Shown here in pieces: positions 9,891 to 20,085 of a DNA stretch of 64,000 bases. The stretch lies in the NCBI GenBank assembly GCA_013115125.1, contig JABANN010000117.1, positions 1 through 64,000 of the forward strand, in the 5' to 3' direction. This DNA comes from Perkinsus olseni (taxonomy: Eukaryota; Perkinsozoa; Perkinsida). The position numbers were made by a program, and so were the translations under genes. Position 1 is the first letter of the stretch; every line of letters starts with the position of its first letter. The notes under the pieces are model-generated. The model did no database searches. It was not told where the DNA came from and saw only the letters and a program-made list of their open reading frames with translations.

Positions 9891-11099
9891 ATGCGAACTC
9901 CTGTTCTTTCGCATTCTTCCTCTGCCGCCTCTTCGCCTTCCTCTTCACCACACTCCTCCAGCGGCACTCGATCACGTTCCCCCTACGCTGTGAAGCGGAC
10001 GTTAATCAAACGGGTGTTGCCATCAAGAATGTCGCCGAAGCCGCTCGCGTCGAAAACCTTCCTCGACGACCAATCGCGAGAACTCGATTCCGCCCAAGGG
10101 TCGTTTATTTGCGACGTTTGTGGTAGTCGGGATGGATGTACCAGGGAGGAGGCGGCCAGTGGCAACCACCTCTGCGAAGATTGCTGGGAGGAATCCCAAC
10201 GGACCCGCGCTGCCGAGCTGAATGAAGAGCGCACGGCGAAGAATTGCTCCTGGGGGATGGAGGAAGAATCCACTGATGACGATCGGTACGGCATGGACGA
10301 AGAGGACGAGGAAATGGGGGGAAGTGACGACGAATATGAAGTGGAAGAACCGGACGAGGAAGAAGAAGAGGATAGTTTAGTCGATAGCATGTGCCCGGAC
10401 TTCGCCCATCGGTCGGTGATGGCGCTAGAGCTCGGCCGGGCTGCTCAGGACCAGGAGGAACTGCGGCTCAACAAGGAGCTGTTGGACGCGTTTTACAACA
10501 CTGAGGTTAACAGGGATTTGTTAACTCAACTGTACACTAAGAAACGAAGTGCTAAGACCGGCGACGATGACGAAGAGGAGGGGGGCGATGATGATGATGA
10601 TGAGAAGGAGGCCCAATCCATCAGTTTCTCTACCCAAGGTTTGGTACGATTTTTCGACTCGGCCGCTTCAATGGCCGACACGCACATCCGCAGTTTCCCC
10701 CTCGAGGTAATAGCGGAGGATGGTAGTGATGGGATGGATGGTCGTTGGTTGTTTCAGATAAAAGCTTTCGACGGGCAGTCGGGCCATCAGGCCAATTATA
10801 TAGGGTCCGCGATGGAAGAAGAGGAGGAGGAAGAGCCAATGCTGGATGCTGACTACGAGGAAGGGGAAGAGGACGTGAAAGCTGACGAGGATGGTAGCGA
10901 ATCCACTGCTGAGAGCGATGGGGAAGCTGCCGATGACGACGACGACGAAGATTGGGACACCAGTAGCCTAGCCGAGTACACTACAGATGAATTGTCACGT
11001 ACTAGGGAAGGGAGGGGTGACGGTAGCAGCGGATTACTCTCGTCACTGTGTTCAGATATCCGGGACCTTATGTCCACTCCTCGAGGGAGTCTTTCCTAG
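9891..11099 (+). CDS. Highly acidic protein with a CxxC...CxxC zinc-binding-like motif
   Basis: A single open exon of about 402 residues. I chose the ATG at 9891; the frame is also open upstream but has no ATG. The N-terminus is Ser/Arg-rich. Near residue 75 there is a possible zinc site, CDVCGSRDGC followed by CEDCWEES (C-x2-C-x17-C-x2-C). The rest alternates acidic runs (poly-Asp/Glu at about residues 125-170, 245-265, 320-370) with helical parts such as LELGRAAQDQEELRLNKELL and TQGLVRFFDSAASMADTHI. It has no signal peptide or membrane segment. It could be a nuclear or chromatin-type acidic protein, but no family was recognised. The acidic stretches contain GAT/GAC/GAA triplet runs that may vary in length. 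Confidence 0.6.
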   Translation: MRTPVLSHSSSAASSPSSSPHSSSGTRSRSPYAVKRTLIKRVLPSRMSPKPLASKTFLDDQSRELDSAQGSFICDVCGSRDGCTREEAASGNHLCEDCWEESQRTRAAELNEERTAKNCSWGMEEESTDDDRYGMDEEDEEMGGSDDEYEVEEPDEEEEEDSLVDSMCPDFAHRSVMALELGRAAQDQEELRLNKELLDAFYNTEVNRDLLTQLYTKKRSAKTGDDDEEEGGDDDDDEKEAQSISFSTQGLVRFFDSAASMADTHIRSFPLEVIAEDGSDGMDGRWLFQIKAFDGQSGHQANYIGSAMEEEEEEEPMLDADYEEGEEDVKADEDGSESTAESDGEAADDDDDEDWDTSSLAEYTTDELSRTREGRGDGSSGLLSSLCSDIRDLMSTPRGSLS

Positions 11100-11446
11100 T
11101 TCTAAGCCATCCTCCTCCTCGTCGCCGCAGCAGCACCTTCCACCGCTACTGCTATTCTATGCATGATACTATTGTTCACGACAGTCTCGTAGCCGTCAAG
11201 TTTGTTTTATTGCGACCCGTCATAACCACCAGCACAATCGCCGTCGCATTTGCCGAGTCTAAAGTTGTTCTACAGTTGTTCCTCTCGATGACAACTACGG
11301 TCTTTATCCTTCCCACCGTTAGTTGTTATCGAAGTTCATTACCTATTGTACCTTTCCCACCTTTGTAGTGGTTGTGTCTGTCACTAAGGTTGATGAGTGT
11401 AGTGGGACTAATACATCCAGGGCTATGATATGGAAAACAGGCTGCA
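11100..11446. other. Intergenic
   Basis: This is the 3' flank of the acidic-protein gene. It is pyrimidine-rich, and no exon or RNA gene was seen. Confidence 0.4.
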
Positions 11447-11556
11447 TGTTCAATAGATCTCTCCTGCGTTTCAAGAAGACACCCAGGCTCGTATTCTACA
11501 CTTAAATTCGATCCTGGGAGTGCTCCTGAAATCCAGGAGATGCAGTCTATTGAACA
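11447..11556. repeat. Long imperfect foldback hairpin (~110 nt)
   Basis: The outer arms are an exact 11-bp inverted repeat, TGTTCAATAGA (11447-11457) and TCTATTGAACA (11546-11556). Inside, CTCCTG pairs with CAGGAG, TTTCA with TGAAA, and ACCCAGG/CTCG with CGATCCTGGG. This gives a near-continuous stem of about 50 bp with a loop around 11495-11508. No ORF depends on it. It may be a structured RNA precursor, a small foldback element or a MITE remnant. Confidence 0.75.
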
Positions 11557-11773
11557 CCCCCAGTGCCACAAAACGAAGGCTATCCGCGTGATCAAAAACA
11601 TCAGAGGCGACCGCTATGCAACATGGGAAAGTGGAAAACTTCCTCCGTAGCCCTCGCTAGATGTAAAGACAACCCCCGTTGGATAATTGATATGATGAAC
11701 TCAACAAAAAAACATTATCAGCCAGTTGTTCCTCGGCCAGAGACCAGCGCCCATTTCATCAAGCAACAGCAGC

Positions 11774-12403
11774 TTAGAAGTAGTTCTCGACATAGGGGAG
11801 AGCCTCCAAGACGTGGACCTACGCGAAGCAAGAGATAAATCATGGCAGCGACGTCGAAGGGAGGTAGTAGTACCTTAGTCTCACCGCTGCGGCCGACCTT
11901 CACAATCTTGCCGGGCTTGGGAAGACCGGGGGTCTCACGCTTGGTGATGACCTTCTCACCCTTGACCTTGGCGTCATGCTTGAGGGCATCGTTGGCCTTA
12001 ACGCGGTTGAGGAAGGCCTCATTGCAACGAGACTTGCGGACGTGCTCGATGCGAACATGAAGACGCTTGCGGAGCTGACGGTTGCCGACGACCTTAGTCA
12101 CCTGAAAAATGACAAGTGTAAACTTGTACGGGAAAGGGGAACGAATAATTCGACCAGAGAACCTCAACGGCTTATTACCTCAACACCGACGGCCTTCTGA
12201 GTGACGTTGAAGACGACACCAGTACGACCGTGGTAGAACTGGAAGGGCATGCCCCTCTGGATGGAGGGATCGGCGACGATGTCAACGAAGTCGCCACGCT
12301 TGAAGGGGGTCAAGTAGCGGGTAAGGTTGGGAAGACCCTTCTCCTTGAAGCCCTTGGAGAACTTATCGCGGGTACGCGCTCTAAGACCGAAGGAGTGGGG
12401 CAT
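11774..12403 (-). CDS. RPL21: Ribosomal protein eL21 (RPL21)
   Basis: A large-subunit cytosolic ribosomal protein. Exon 1 (12403-12179) encodes MPHSFGLRARTRDKFSKGFK then KGDF-type KRGDFVDI, GMPFQFYHGRTGVVFNVTQK and AVGVE. A 77-nt intron (12178-12102) follows. Exon 2 (12101-11853) gives VTKVVGNRQLRKRLHVRIEH, the eL21 signature, up to ETKVLLPPFD. A 34-nt GT-AG intron (11852-11819) leads to exon 3 (11818-11774), VHVLEALPYVENYF and stop, which resembles the usual LLEPIPYEF end. Without that intron the frame runs about 40 residues too long. Total about 173 residues, close to the family's 160. Confidence 0.93.
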
Positions 12404-12954
12404 GGTTTAAGGCTGAGACTCCGCTGAGTTAGGCCGCGCCACACGGCTTCATACCAACTTATCGATCACTCGATCGATTTCGACTAGCTCTGCGCAGGAT
12501 CGGCCCCGCCGACCGCGGCCCGCGGGGCGTACCAATTGCCGATCATGAGTTAGTATGCTGAGCACCCTCCGATGATGCATAATAGTGAGTGGCAAAGACG
12601 ACTTGCGTTAGTAAAGGCTGGATGGATCGGACGTGGGATTCTACTTGATTGATTAGTTCGGTACCGTGCAAGGTCGTATGGAATCGTTTCCTGCCTTTGG
12701 TGGGTAAGTTTTACGGATGGAGTGGTACTTATAGTTGCGGTGTATGTAGGCTAGTCGTAGTAGAGCGCCACCAGTAGCGCTAGTGGTTGTCGTCGTCATG
12801 CTAGAAGTAGCAGCAGCAGTAGTTAATAGGGCAGGGTGAGAGTATACTGAGATGGGCAACACAGAGTGGGGCATGGACGGGTCACGCTTGCCTTGCAGCT
12901 GATGCTGCTGGGTGGTATCAGTTGTTATACTGATGTACATGATAGTAAAGGATA
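12404..12954. other. Divergent intergenic region
   Basis: It separates RPL21 (-) from the kinase gene (+) and so should hold both promoters and the 5' leader acceptor sites. There is a GC-rich patch near 12500-12530 and small GTAG-type triplet runs. No gene is supported. Confidence 0.5.
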
Positions 12955-15082
12955 ATGAACAGATATAAAGTACATAGGATGTTGGGTGATGGCACCTATG
13001 GCAGCGTGTTACGAGCCCAGAACAAACAGACAGGGGAGCTCGTGGCCATCAAAAAGATGAAGAAAAAGTGCTCCTAGTTCCCACTACTGCTACCACTAGG
13101 GACGGCCTTAGGTACTACTCCTGGGACGAATGCATGGCCTTGAGGGAGGTGAGATCATTGAGGAAGCTAACGCATCCTCACATAGTGAAGTTGAGGGAGG
13201 TCATCCGAGAGGCTGACGAGCTACACTTGGTAGTAGAGCTAGAGGCACCAGTGGGCCCTAGAGGGGAGGGCTCAGGTCTTCGAGTACTTGGAGATGAATC
13301 TTTACCAGCTATTGAAGAACAAGGAGAACGCCTTCCCTGAGATGCAGGTTAGGTTGTACATGTACCAGACCATCATGGCCCTGGACTTTATGCACAAGCA
13401 TGGTTACTTCCATCGGGACCTCAAGCCGGAGAACCTCCTGGTAATGGGCCAGTGGAGGCTTGACGGGATAGTTACCGTGGTAGTGGCGGCAGGTGACGAG
13501 GGACCTCCTCAAGTTGGCCGACTTTGGACTGGCTCGGGAGATCAGGTCGCGACCACCATTTACAGACTATGTCTCGACGAGATGGTACTCTCCGACCCAG
13601 TTGCACTCTGCCGTCATCGGGCCATTAGGTATCGGGCCCCGGAGGTCCTTTTAAGGAACCCTTCCTATAATTCGCCTGTGGACCTCTGGGCAGCAGGAGG
13701 CATTATGGCCGAACTATACACGGGTAGTATCTTAGGTCGAAGAGAGGCTTGCACAGAACAATCAGGTCGGCCGCTCTTCCCGGGATCCTCTGAAAGTGAC
13801 GAGATCTACAAGATCTGTACGGTCATCGGCACGCCAACCTCGGAAGTGAGTGTAGCCCTTCGCTTGGCGCTGTTTAGTGTACCTGAGCAGATGTGGCCGG
13901 AGGGCTGTCGCCTAGCCTCCCAGATAGGGTACCGCTTCCCCCAGTGCGCAGCTGCTGCCATGACAGACCTGGTCCCGCCAGCATCGGAGGAGGGTGTGAA
14001 TTTTATGTTGGCAGTATTGGCCTGGGACCCTAGCCGACGGTGAGTCCGCCCCCCGTGTGGCTTTGAGAGGGCAGGCCCTTGCTGTGAAGGTTGACGGCTC
14101 GGCAGTGCCTCAGCCATCCTTTCTTCGCGGACCACACCGCAGCGCTCCAGCGGCAGATTGCTACTGCTATAGCATCAATGCCCTCTACAGTATTACCAGT
14201 GGCGTCTAATAGTCACGGCCCCCCTGCCGAAAGGGTCAGACTCCCTGCTCTGACGACCCGTCTGCAAGTCTCTCGTGCCAGGTATCCCACCCTCCTCCTC
14301 CTCCTCCTCCTCCTCCGCAGCAGCAGCAGCAGCGTTCGGGCTTCCCTCACACTGTTAATATCACACTGCCTCATAGACAGCCCTACCAACATCAACAGCA
14401 CCAGCATCACCAACCGCAGCACCAACCGCATCACCAACCGCAGCACCAGCAACAGCAATACCAACAGCAGTACCCACCGACTGAGCCGCTACAAAGGCGT
14501 CCTTCCTTCGGTAAGGGGACGGCGAGCGGCACGCAGCGTGGAGGTAGAAGCCCGTTCGCTCGTGCGCAACTGGGAGAGCTGCTGCAGGCGGAGTCTTCAC
14601 TGGCTTCTATGGTGATGACGCACCAGCTGCAGCGATGGAAGGTCATCGTGGCTTCCCAGTGCCTGGGGCACACAGAGGTCAGCTATGGGCGGCTAACGAT
14701 CGTCATTACTCGTTATTCGGCGTCGTCGAATTAGCGATCTCCGTTAGGGCCTCGTGGCTATGTACCTAGCGTCTACGGCTTCCCACATCCCCCACCAGCA
14801 CACCACCACCACCACCCTCAGCAGCAGCAGCAGCAGCAAGGGTCTCAGTCTCGCTGGCGGGCCCGTAACAGCGGGGGGCAGCGGTACGTACGGATGTCGC
14901 GGTACCGGCCCGGGGCCACTGGGAAGGACGGCCACACGCCTCCGATCGGCCACTTCACACCGACGGTTCTGCCCAGTGCAGAGAGCATCCTGCCGAGCAT
15001 TGGAACGAGGAACCGCGGGCCTGCACCACCGAGGGCGGCTGGCTTCTTCGGGACCCAGGCCCAGCGGATGTTTCAGTTTTAA
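12955..15082 (+). CDS. MAK/ICK (RCK-family) ciliary protein kinase
   Basis: A Ser/Thr kinase of the MAK/ICK group, which controls ciliary length and intraflagellar transport. Exon 1 from ATG 12955 reads [20 protein letters not shown] with the glycine loop and VAIKKM lysine. After a 44-nt intron (13068-13111) comes [20 protein letters not shown], diagnostic of ICK/MAK. Further exons give [17 protein letters not shown] (catalytic loop), [20 protein letters not shown] then [14 protein letters not shown] (activation loop with the T-x-Y pair) and [12 protein letters not shown]. At least six introns, each about 25-50 nt. The C-terminal tail is Pro/Gln/His-rich with triplet repeats and ends AQRMFQF at 15082. 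The kinase domain is certain; tail exons are less so. Confidence 0.88.
14285..14465 (+). repeat. Triplet-repeat tract in kinase tail
   Basis: A run of CCT/CTC triplets followed by CAG triplets (about 14285-14333), then ACC/AGC/CAN-rich sequence to 14465. The reading frame through this tract is uncertain because it is open in several frames. A second short tract (CAC then CAG triplets) lies at 14798-14838. Confidence 0.8.
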
Positions 15083-15118
15083 TGGTAATGAAGCTTGCCT
15101 GTACAGTTGATAATTCTC

Positions 15119-16572
15119 ATGATGCTGTCCACGTTATTATTACTATTGGTGGTCTCTGGAGCGCTGAAGGGTTGAGTAGTACAGTTTGGGAGGAGGGGAA
15201 GGAGTGGTATCAGAATTGGTCATGCTACCGGCATTAGATGACGGCCGACTGCAGTGGATGGTGAACACGTTGTGGGAAGCGCTGGCCAGGCCCCAGGGGG
15301 TTGAAGAGGTGAGGACACGGAATGCTGACTCTCGCCGTCTGATGGTTGCCGCCTGGGTTCAGTTCGTGATACTACCAGTGGTGAACGACTATCTAATAGG
15401 AGGCGTTGATGAGACCGACAAAGGCCTGCTGTGCTCTGAAGGCCACATTGCCTTGTCTATGAAGGCCCTTGTTCCTCTACACCGGTGAGCACCATGCCCA
15501 TGATGGCCACTGTGTGGACACAGCGTTCTGCGCACTTGGCGAATCGTCTCGGCAATGGTTGCGTGTGGTGATTGACGCCTGCTGTGGGCGTCTAGTTTCC
15601 CGCTGGGGGAATCTAGCTCTTCGAGAGGCTTCAGGATACTGGTTCGACCGATGGTCACACTCGCTGTGCCTTGTGTTAGGTATTGTCGTAGGGGCCTAGG
15701 CACTGCCGTGGCTACGATGAGGGTGCGCTATGCTGTTGTAGCAGCTCTCACTTTCCCCGATTGCTCTGACGCCTGGTCCCAGCTTGCAACGGATATCAGT
15801 CAGTCCGGAGCGCCCCTGGTAGGATGCAGCTCGGAGCGAGCTGGCCGTACCGTCAGTGTCGCTTCCTCCAGCTCTTGACAGTCACCCGATTGACCCTACT
15901 CGCCCACCCCAAGGCCGGTGGGGACGCCTGGAGCTTCAGGGAATCAGTTCTGCACACTATGCCCGTGGAACAATGGGACATCCCCGCGGAGCTGAACTTG
16001 ATAGAAGCAGTGGTGAGCTCGAAGATACGCCCGCCGGCTGGTGATCTTCCCAAGTAGGCCCTGAAGCACGACTTCGCCTACTACCCCTGGTCCCACTTTG
16101 GTTGGCTCATCCGCCAACTCCCCCCTGGGGACTACCCCCAGATCGAAAGTTTCCTAGGCCGCATGCTCCGACAGACCCCTCGGCACAGCGCACCGGGGCA
16201 TTACGCGGCTGAGTGAGACTTACCGAATTCATTCGGGCGCTTCAGGGAGCCCCTTCTCAGGTACTTCGCAGGGTTGTGTGGACTTGATGGCCTGCCATTG
16301 GTACGCAAGGTATGGTCAATGATGGCCGATGAGCATATCCGAGCATACGAGGTAGCAAGCTCGGTCGCAATCGTCACGGTGGAGAGGTGTTACTTCAGGG
16401 CGCAGCAGAAGCCTGCTGTGCTGTGGTCCTGCGGGTGGCAAAAGCCTCGGGTCGTGGAAGCCTCGGCAGTGTGCTGAGGGAGAAGATGTCGTCAATTGGG
16501 CAGCTTGAGGAGGCCCCAGCTAGAGTGTTTCGTGATGCTTTAGAGACCCTTGATTCTCTTCCGTCATCATAG
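15119..16572 (+). CDS. Unrecognised multi-exon gene
   Basis: A chain of plus-strand coding-looking exons separated by frame changes at plausible short introns. They include LQWMVNTLWEALARPQGVEE, then RRLMVAAWVQFVILPVVNDY, then AWSFRESVLHTMPVEQWDIP, then FAYYPWSHFGWLIRQLPPGD, then YFAGLCGLDGLPLVRKVWSM, and a last part ending LEEAPARVFRDALETLDSLP before a stop at about 16570. The predicted protein is helical, as in HEAT-type scaffold proteins, but no family was recognised. The start is uncertain; it may lie just downstream of the kinase stop. One or two genes are possible. Confidence 0.35.
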
Positions 16573-16633
16573 CAGTGCGCGTTTCTCATCACGATGTGCT
16601 GTCGCGTGCGATCGCTCGGGGTGGTGTCCAATA

Positions 16634-16966
16634 GACCAATTCTGAAATTTCGAATTAATTCGGGAACCACATTTTACGCGTGAAAATCAATTCCAGAATC
16701 GATCCGGAGCAGCGGGACTCGTCCACTGCACAGCGGGTCGGTCTCTTATCATCATAGGTCGGGGCGCGCGCTTCTGTCGGCGCATTCAGTTTGCACCGCA
16801 GGCTGAATCGTCGTGAATTCCGAAGACGGTGATGATGATGATTTCCCGTTCAATAGAGTGACTCTGAAACTAAGAAGAAAACCCGTTCAGAGAGAAACTT
16901 CTGGTATTGACTTTTATGCGTAAAATGCGGTTCAAGGCACGTTTCTGAATTTAGGAATTGGTTCAC
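16634..16966. mobile_element. MITE-like element with long terminal inverted repeats
   Basis: The first 75 bases and the reverse complement of the last 75 match well. Shared strings include CCAATTC, GAACC(A/G)CATTTTACGC and AAA(A/G)TCAAT(T/A)CCAGAA, at about 75% identity. The element is about 333 bp and has no coding capacity. It lies between an unrecognised gene and the next exon cluster. Terminal inverted repeats, small size and no ORF are the marks of a non-autonomous DNA transposon. I could not define a target-site duplication with certainty. Confidence 0.65.
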
Positions 16967-17029
16967 TGAAAGACCCCAGCGGGTAGCAGCTGGAGTGACA
17001 CGCATAGTCTACCGACTCAGGAAAGTATT

Positions 17030-17452
17030 ATTTTATTTGAACTCGAAAACACAAAGGGATACCATGAGCTCCCCAGTGGTATCAAGGGTCCTCGCCAAGG
17101 AGCACTGGAAGGCTGGACGGTAGAATGGGGACGGACTCCTAGCCCACCCTCGTTGCCTACTAGGATAGCCGAGTGCTGTGAGGTGTATAGTCAGCTCTTG
17201 CAAAGTACTGCGGGCACAAAGGAAGAGCGAGCAACCCTGCTGAGTGAGCACCAGCTGGCAGCGGAGCGTAGCGAAGGGTGTTCCCTGCAACAGGCAACAG
17301 AGCACTCTGCCACATTCGGCTAGGGCGGACAGAGGAGGCTCTGAAGGACACGGCGGAGGGGTTGATATTGGTAGTGTATTCAGACGAGAGCTGGGGGGCC
17401 TAGCTGCACGTGTGAGGTGCCCACACATTCCAAGTTAAACTATAACCATGCA
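17030..17452. other. Possible exon, otherwise unassigned
   Basis: The plus strand shows a short helical stretch (RIAECCEVYSQLLQSTAGTK then EERATLLSEHQLAAERSEGC), and the minus strand has a 130-codon Pro/Ser/Cys-rich frame. Neither has a family match or clear splice partners. Confidence 0.25.
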
Positions 17453-18670
17453 AGATGCCTTCGGGGCCTCCGAGCGGATCCCATCGAGTGGCTAGTGTAA
17501 CCAGGGTTGTCATCGAAGCTACTCATCGCCCGAGAGCTCAGATTCGCGAATGCAGCTGCGGAAGGCAGCGGGAGTGAAGAGACCTTTGATCTAGTGAGAC
17601 CTAGTGAGACTGTCTCCCGTACCGGCCAGGCGCTGAGCCATGCCCTGTCCTTGGGCTTTGAGAGCCGACGGTTGTAGGTAGGGGAGTGCTGCTGGCGGGG
17701 CATACAGGCTTGCGGTGGCCAGACTAATGGGAGGGCGGTACTGAAGTGGCTCGGAAGGTGATCCTTATGTGCGCTCTTTTGGACTGCTTTGGTGACACTA
17801 TTAGTCTTCTTAGGATACTGGGGCAGGGTCATGAGGGAGGACTCGAGGGCTCAGTCGCTGCTTGGGCTCGGATTGGCAGTAGTAGTGGACGGTTACGAAA
17901 AGCAGGCACCTTACCCTACTCAGAGAAGCGACTAAAGTGGGCTCCTTTGAGATCGTATGAAGTTCGTTATGCGCTCGGCTACAGGGTAGTACTAGGGGGT
18001 ATGAAGACACCACTCGCTACTGCTACGGCTGCCAGCCTTCCCAGGGGCGTTGGCATCGCAGGTACCTGATAGAAGGGACTTCACTCCGGGTGTGCTCATC
18101 CGGTGCGGTGATGGTGTCGCAGAAGCTGTGATAATTGACTTGGCCGACAACAGCTGCGAGCTGTTCGCTTCCCTGGTAGCGTGGCAGGGATGAGCAGTTG
18201 GTCTTTCGCATGGTCCAGGTGCTCCAGTTGACTATTGATCCGGGGACGGGTGAGGTGGCGGAACTCCATTGTGGCCGATGCTGGGATGCCTCGGCCCGGA
18301 AGTATCAGAGTAAGGGAGCTGTCGCGGGAACCCCTGCCGACTCTCGAGTCTTCAGGCGGCATCGACGAGTGTGAGCAGAGGTTTCATAAGGGAGCGCTGA
18401 AGCCTCTAGCAGATGGTCATACCGAGGGGAGGTTGGACCGAGGGTCGAGCTTGGTCGGCAGGTACTGCGAGAGTGTGCAGTGTCGGGCGTACAGCGCTGC
18501 ATCATGCAAAAAGGGACGATAGCGGCGGCAAAGGGGGAGGTAGTAGTGGGTGGAGGGGAGGGGAGCTTGGTGGAGTTCATCATCGCAGGAGGCTGTGTTC
18601 CCTCTGCCGTTCTTCCCCAAGGGCTTCATGGGATGTACAGTAAGCTTGGCACGTGAGCATGGTCTCTGTC
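17453..18670 (+). CDS. Unrecognised multi-exon gene(s)
   Basis: The ATG near 17449 opens MQDAFGASERIPSSG. Downstream exons on the plus strand include LLIARELRFANAAAEGSGSE then TFDLVRPSETVSRTGQALSH, then GRVMREDSRAQSLLGLGLAV, then LIRCGDGVAEAVIIDLADNS, then LQLTIDPGTGEVAELHCGRC, then KGEVVVGGGEGSLVEFIIAG. The frame changes repeatedly at candidate introns of 30-60 nt. The composition is protein-like and unlike the other strand. I could not place it in a family or fix the exons, so this is a marker for a probable gene rather than a model. Confidence 0.3.
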
Positions 18671-18743
18671 TCACGTCAGTGTGTTGTGTGGGGCAAGAAT
18701 TGACCTTGACAGGTCCTCCTCGACAGATTTTTAATCACTCTCT

Positions 18744-19601
18744 ATGAGATTGGCCATCCGTCTCTATCGCCTCGCGATTGCTGCATCAGCTTTGGCCTCC
18801 TCGTCGAGGCTGAGGTCCATCCAGGTAGAAGGTAACAGCTTGCTGCAGCGCCTACTGAGCAGCAGCAGCCCCGATGCTCCACTGACGAGAGAGTTGCCTG
18901 AAGCCAAGGCGGACTGCCACGCCAACGTCACGGAGGCCCAGGTAGTACTCTACGCTTCGCCGGTGCTGGCCCATTCTGCTGTCCTCCCGCCAGCTTCTCA
19001 CTATGATCGAGAATTTCACAGCAGAAATAGGGGAACCTTCAATGCCACGTCCGTTGGATATGCACAATCTGGCTAGCATGACCCCGCGGATACGGCAGGC
19101 CACCCTGGCTGGCATCACTCAGGACGCCATTGCTCGGGCCCGATGGGTGAGGGGGCGTGCTGTTGCTGTTGCCCTTCGGTCATCCATGGCGGTCAGGCGT
19201 TCTCGGTGGCTGGCCTAGCATCATTGGCGCTGTCAAGCCCTGAGACCCTTCGCCTGCTGTCCCCAATGGAGGCTGGCGACCCGAGCAGCACTGCTGCCTC
19301 GCTGGGCTTCCTTGGCAGGGGTGGTGTTACCCATCCACAGAAGCTCTGCCCTATGGTGTGCGGCCCAGATGTTAGCGGAGATAAGAGGGTGGGCTGGGCT
19401 TCTCCTGGTGTGCCTTTCCTACGTGCCTATGCTGCTAGGTTATGGAGTCCAGGTGCTCGACCAACAGACTGCTTTATCGGGCCCTGGGAGGCACTGGGGC
19501 CAACAGGACGGACGGAGTTAGAGAGATTGATACTTTTTGTGGTAGTGCTAAGAGGGCTCGGAGCGGTGTATGTGTACCAGCGTACTGATAAACTTATATA
19601 A
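18744..19601 (+). CDS. Unrecognised protein with N-terminal targeting-like segment
   Basis: ATG 18744 opens MRLAIRLYRLAIAASALASS with SRLRSIQ, an Arg/Ala/Ser-rich segment of signal or mitochondrial type. After VEGNSLLQRLLSSSSPDAPL and NVTEAQ a 52-nt intron leads to LLTMIENFTAEIGEPSMPRP, then ASMTPRIRQATLAGITQDAI. A second intron of about 50 nt leads to FSVAGLASLALSSPETLRLL and a hydrophobic C-terminal region. The last exons are uncertain; one path has WAGLLLVCLSYVPMLLGYGV, a probable membrane segment. No family was recognised. Confidence 0.4.
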
Positions 19602-20085
19602 CAATATATAGGGTAGGATATCGTGATATTTAGGAGATCGTGCAGTCGCCTCCGATTTACCACCTTATGACGATACTCATCTAATATCTGCGGTCAATCT
19701 TACCAGCGAGGTCTCCAGAGGCTGGCCACTGTCAACGTTTCTCAAGCAGATACCTATTGTGAGGTGCCAACGCAAAGCCTGTACGTCGCCGGAACGACCA
19801 GCGTCATCTCGGAGACGGAATTCGGCCCGACGTCTATCCCCGATGGCCATGATGGGTCCTTCCCCGCTACTACATTCCTGGACCCCAGGTGAACCTTTTG
19901 TGGACAGCAAGGTTCGAGCTAAGATGCGTCGTAGGTACCTGCCCTGTGTATCACGATCATGCAGGGCAACCTGTTACATATCACCGCAGTCCGGCGCATG
20001 CGTGCCTCGGGCGATTGAGGGCAGTGAGGGGTAGTAGGAGAGGCAGCCGCATGATTCTCAACGCTAGCCCTCAGCAGCCAACGCG
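19602..20085. other. Intergenic
   Basis: An AT-rich patch at about 19585-19690 is followed by sequence with short ORFs on both strands. No gene is supported. Confidence 0.4.

Noticed and set aside
15119-16572. Possible tubulin-cofactor D or other HEAT-repeat protein
   Set aside because: General helical character only; no motif or order of blocks matched.
17033-17428. 131-codon minus-strand ORF
   Set aside because: Pro/Ser/Cys-rich composition with no family and a more protein-like reading on the other strand.
18744-19601. Possible PEX16 identity
   Set aside because: Some hydrophobic spacing is similar, but no diagnostic PEX16 motif could be placed; kept as unrecognised.
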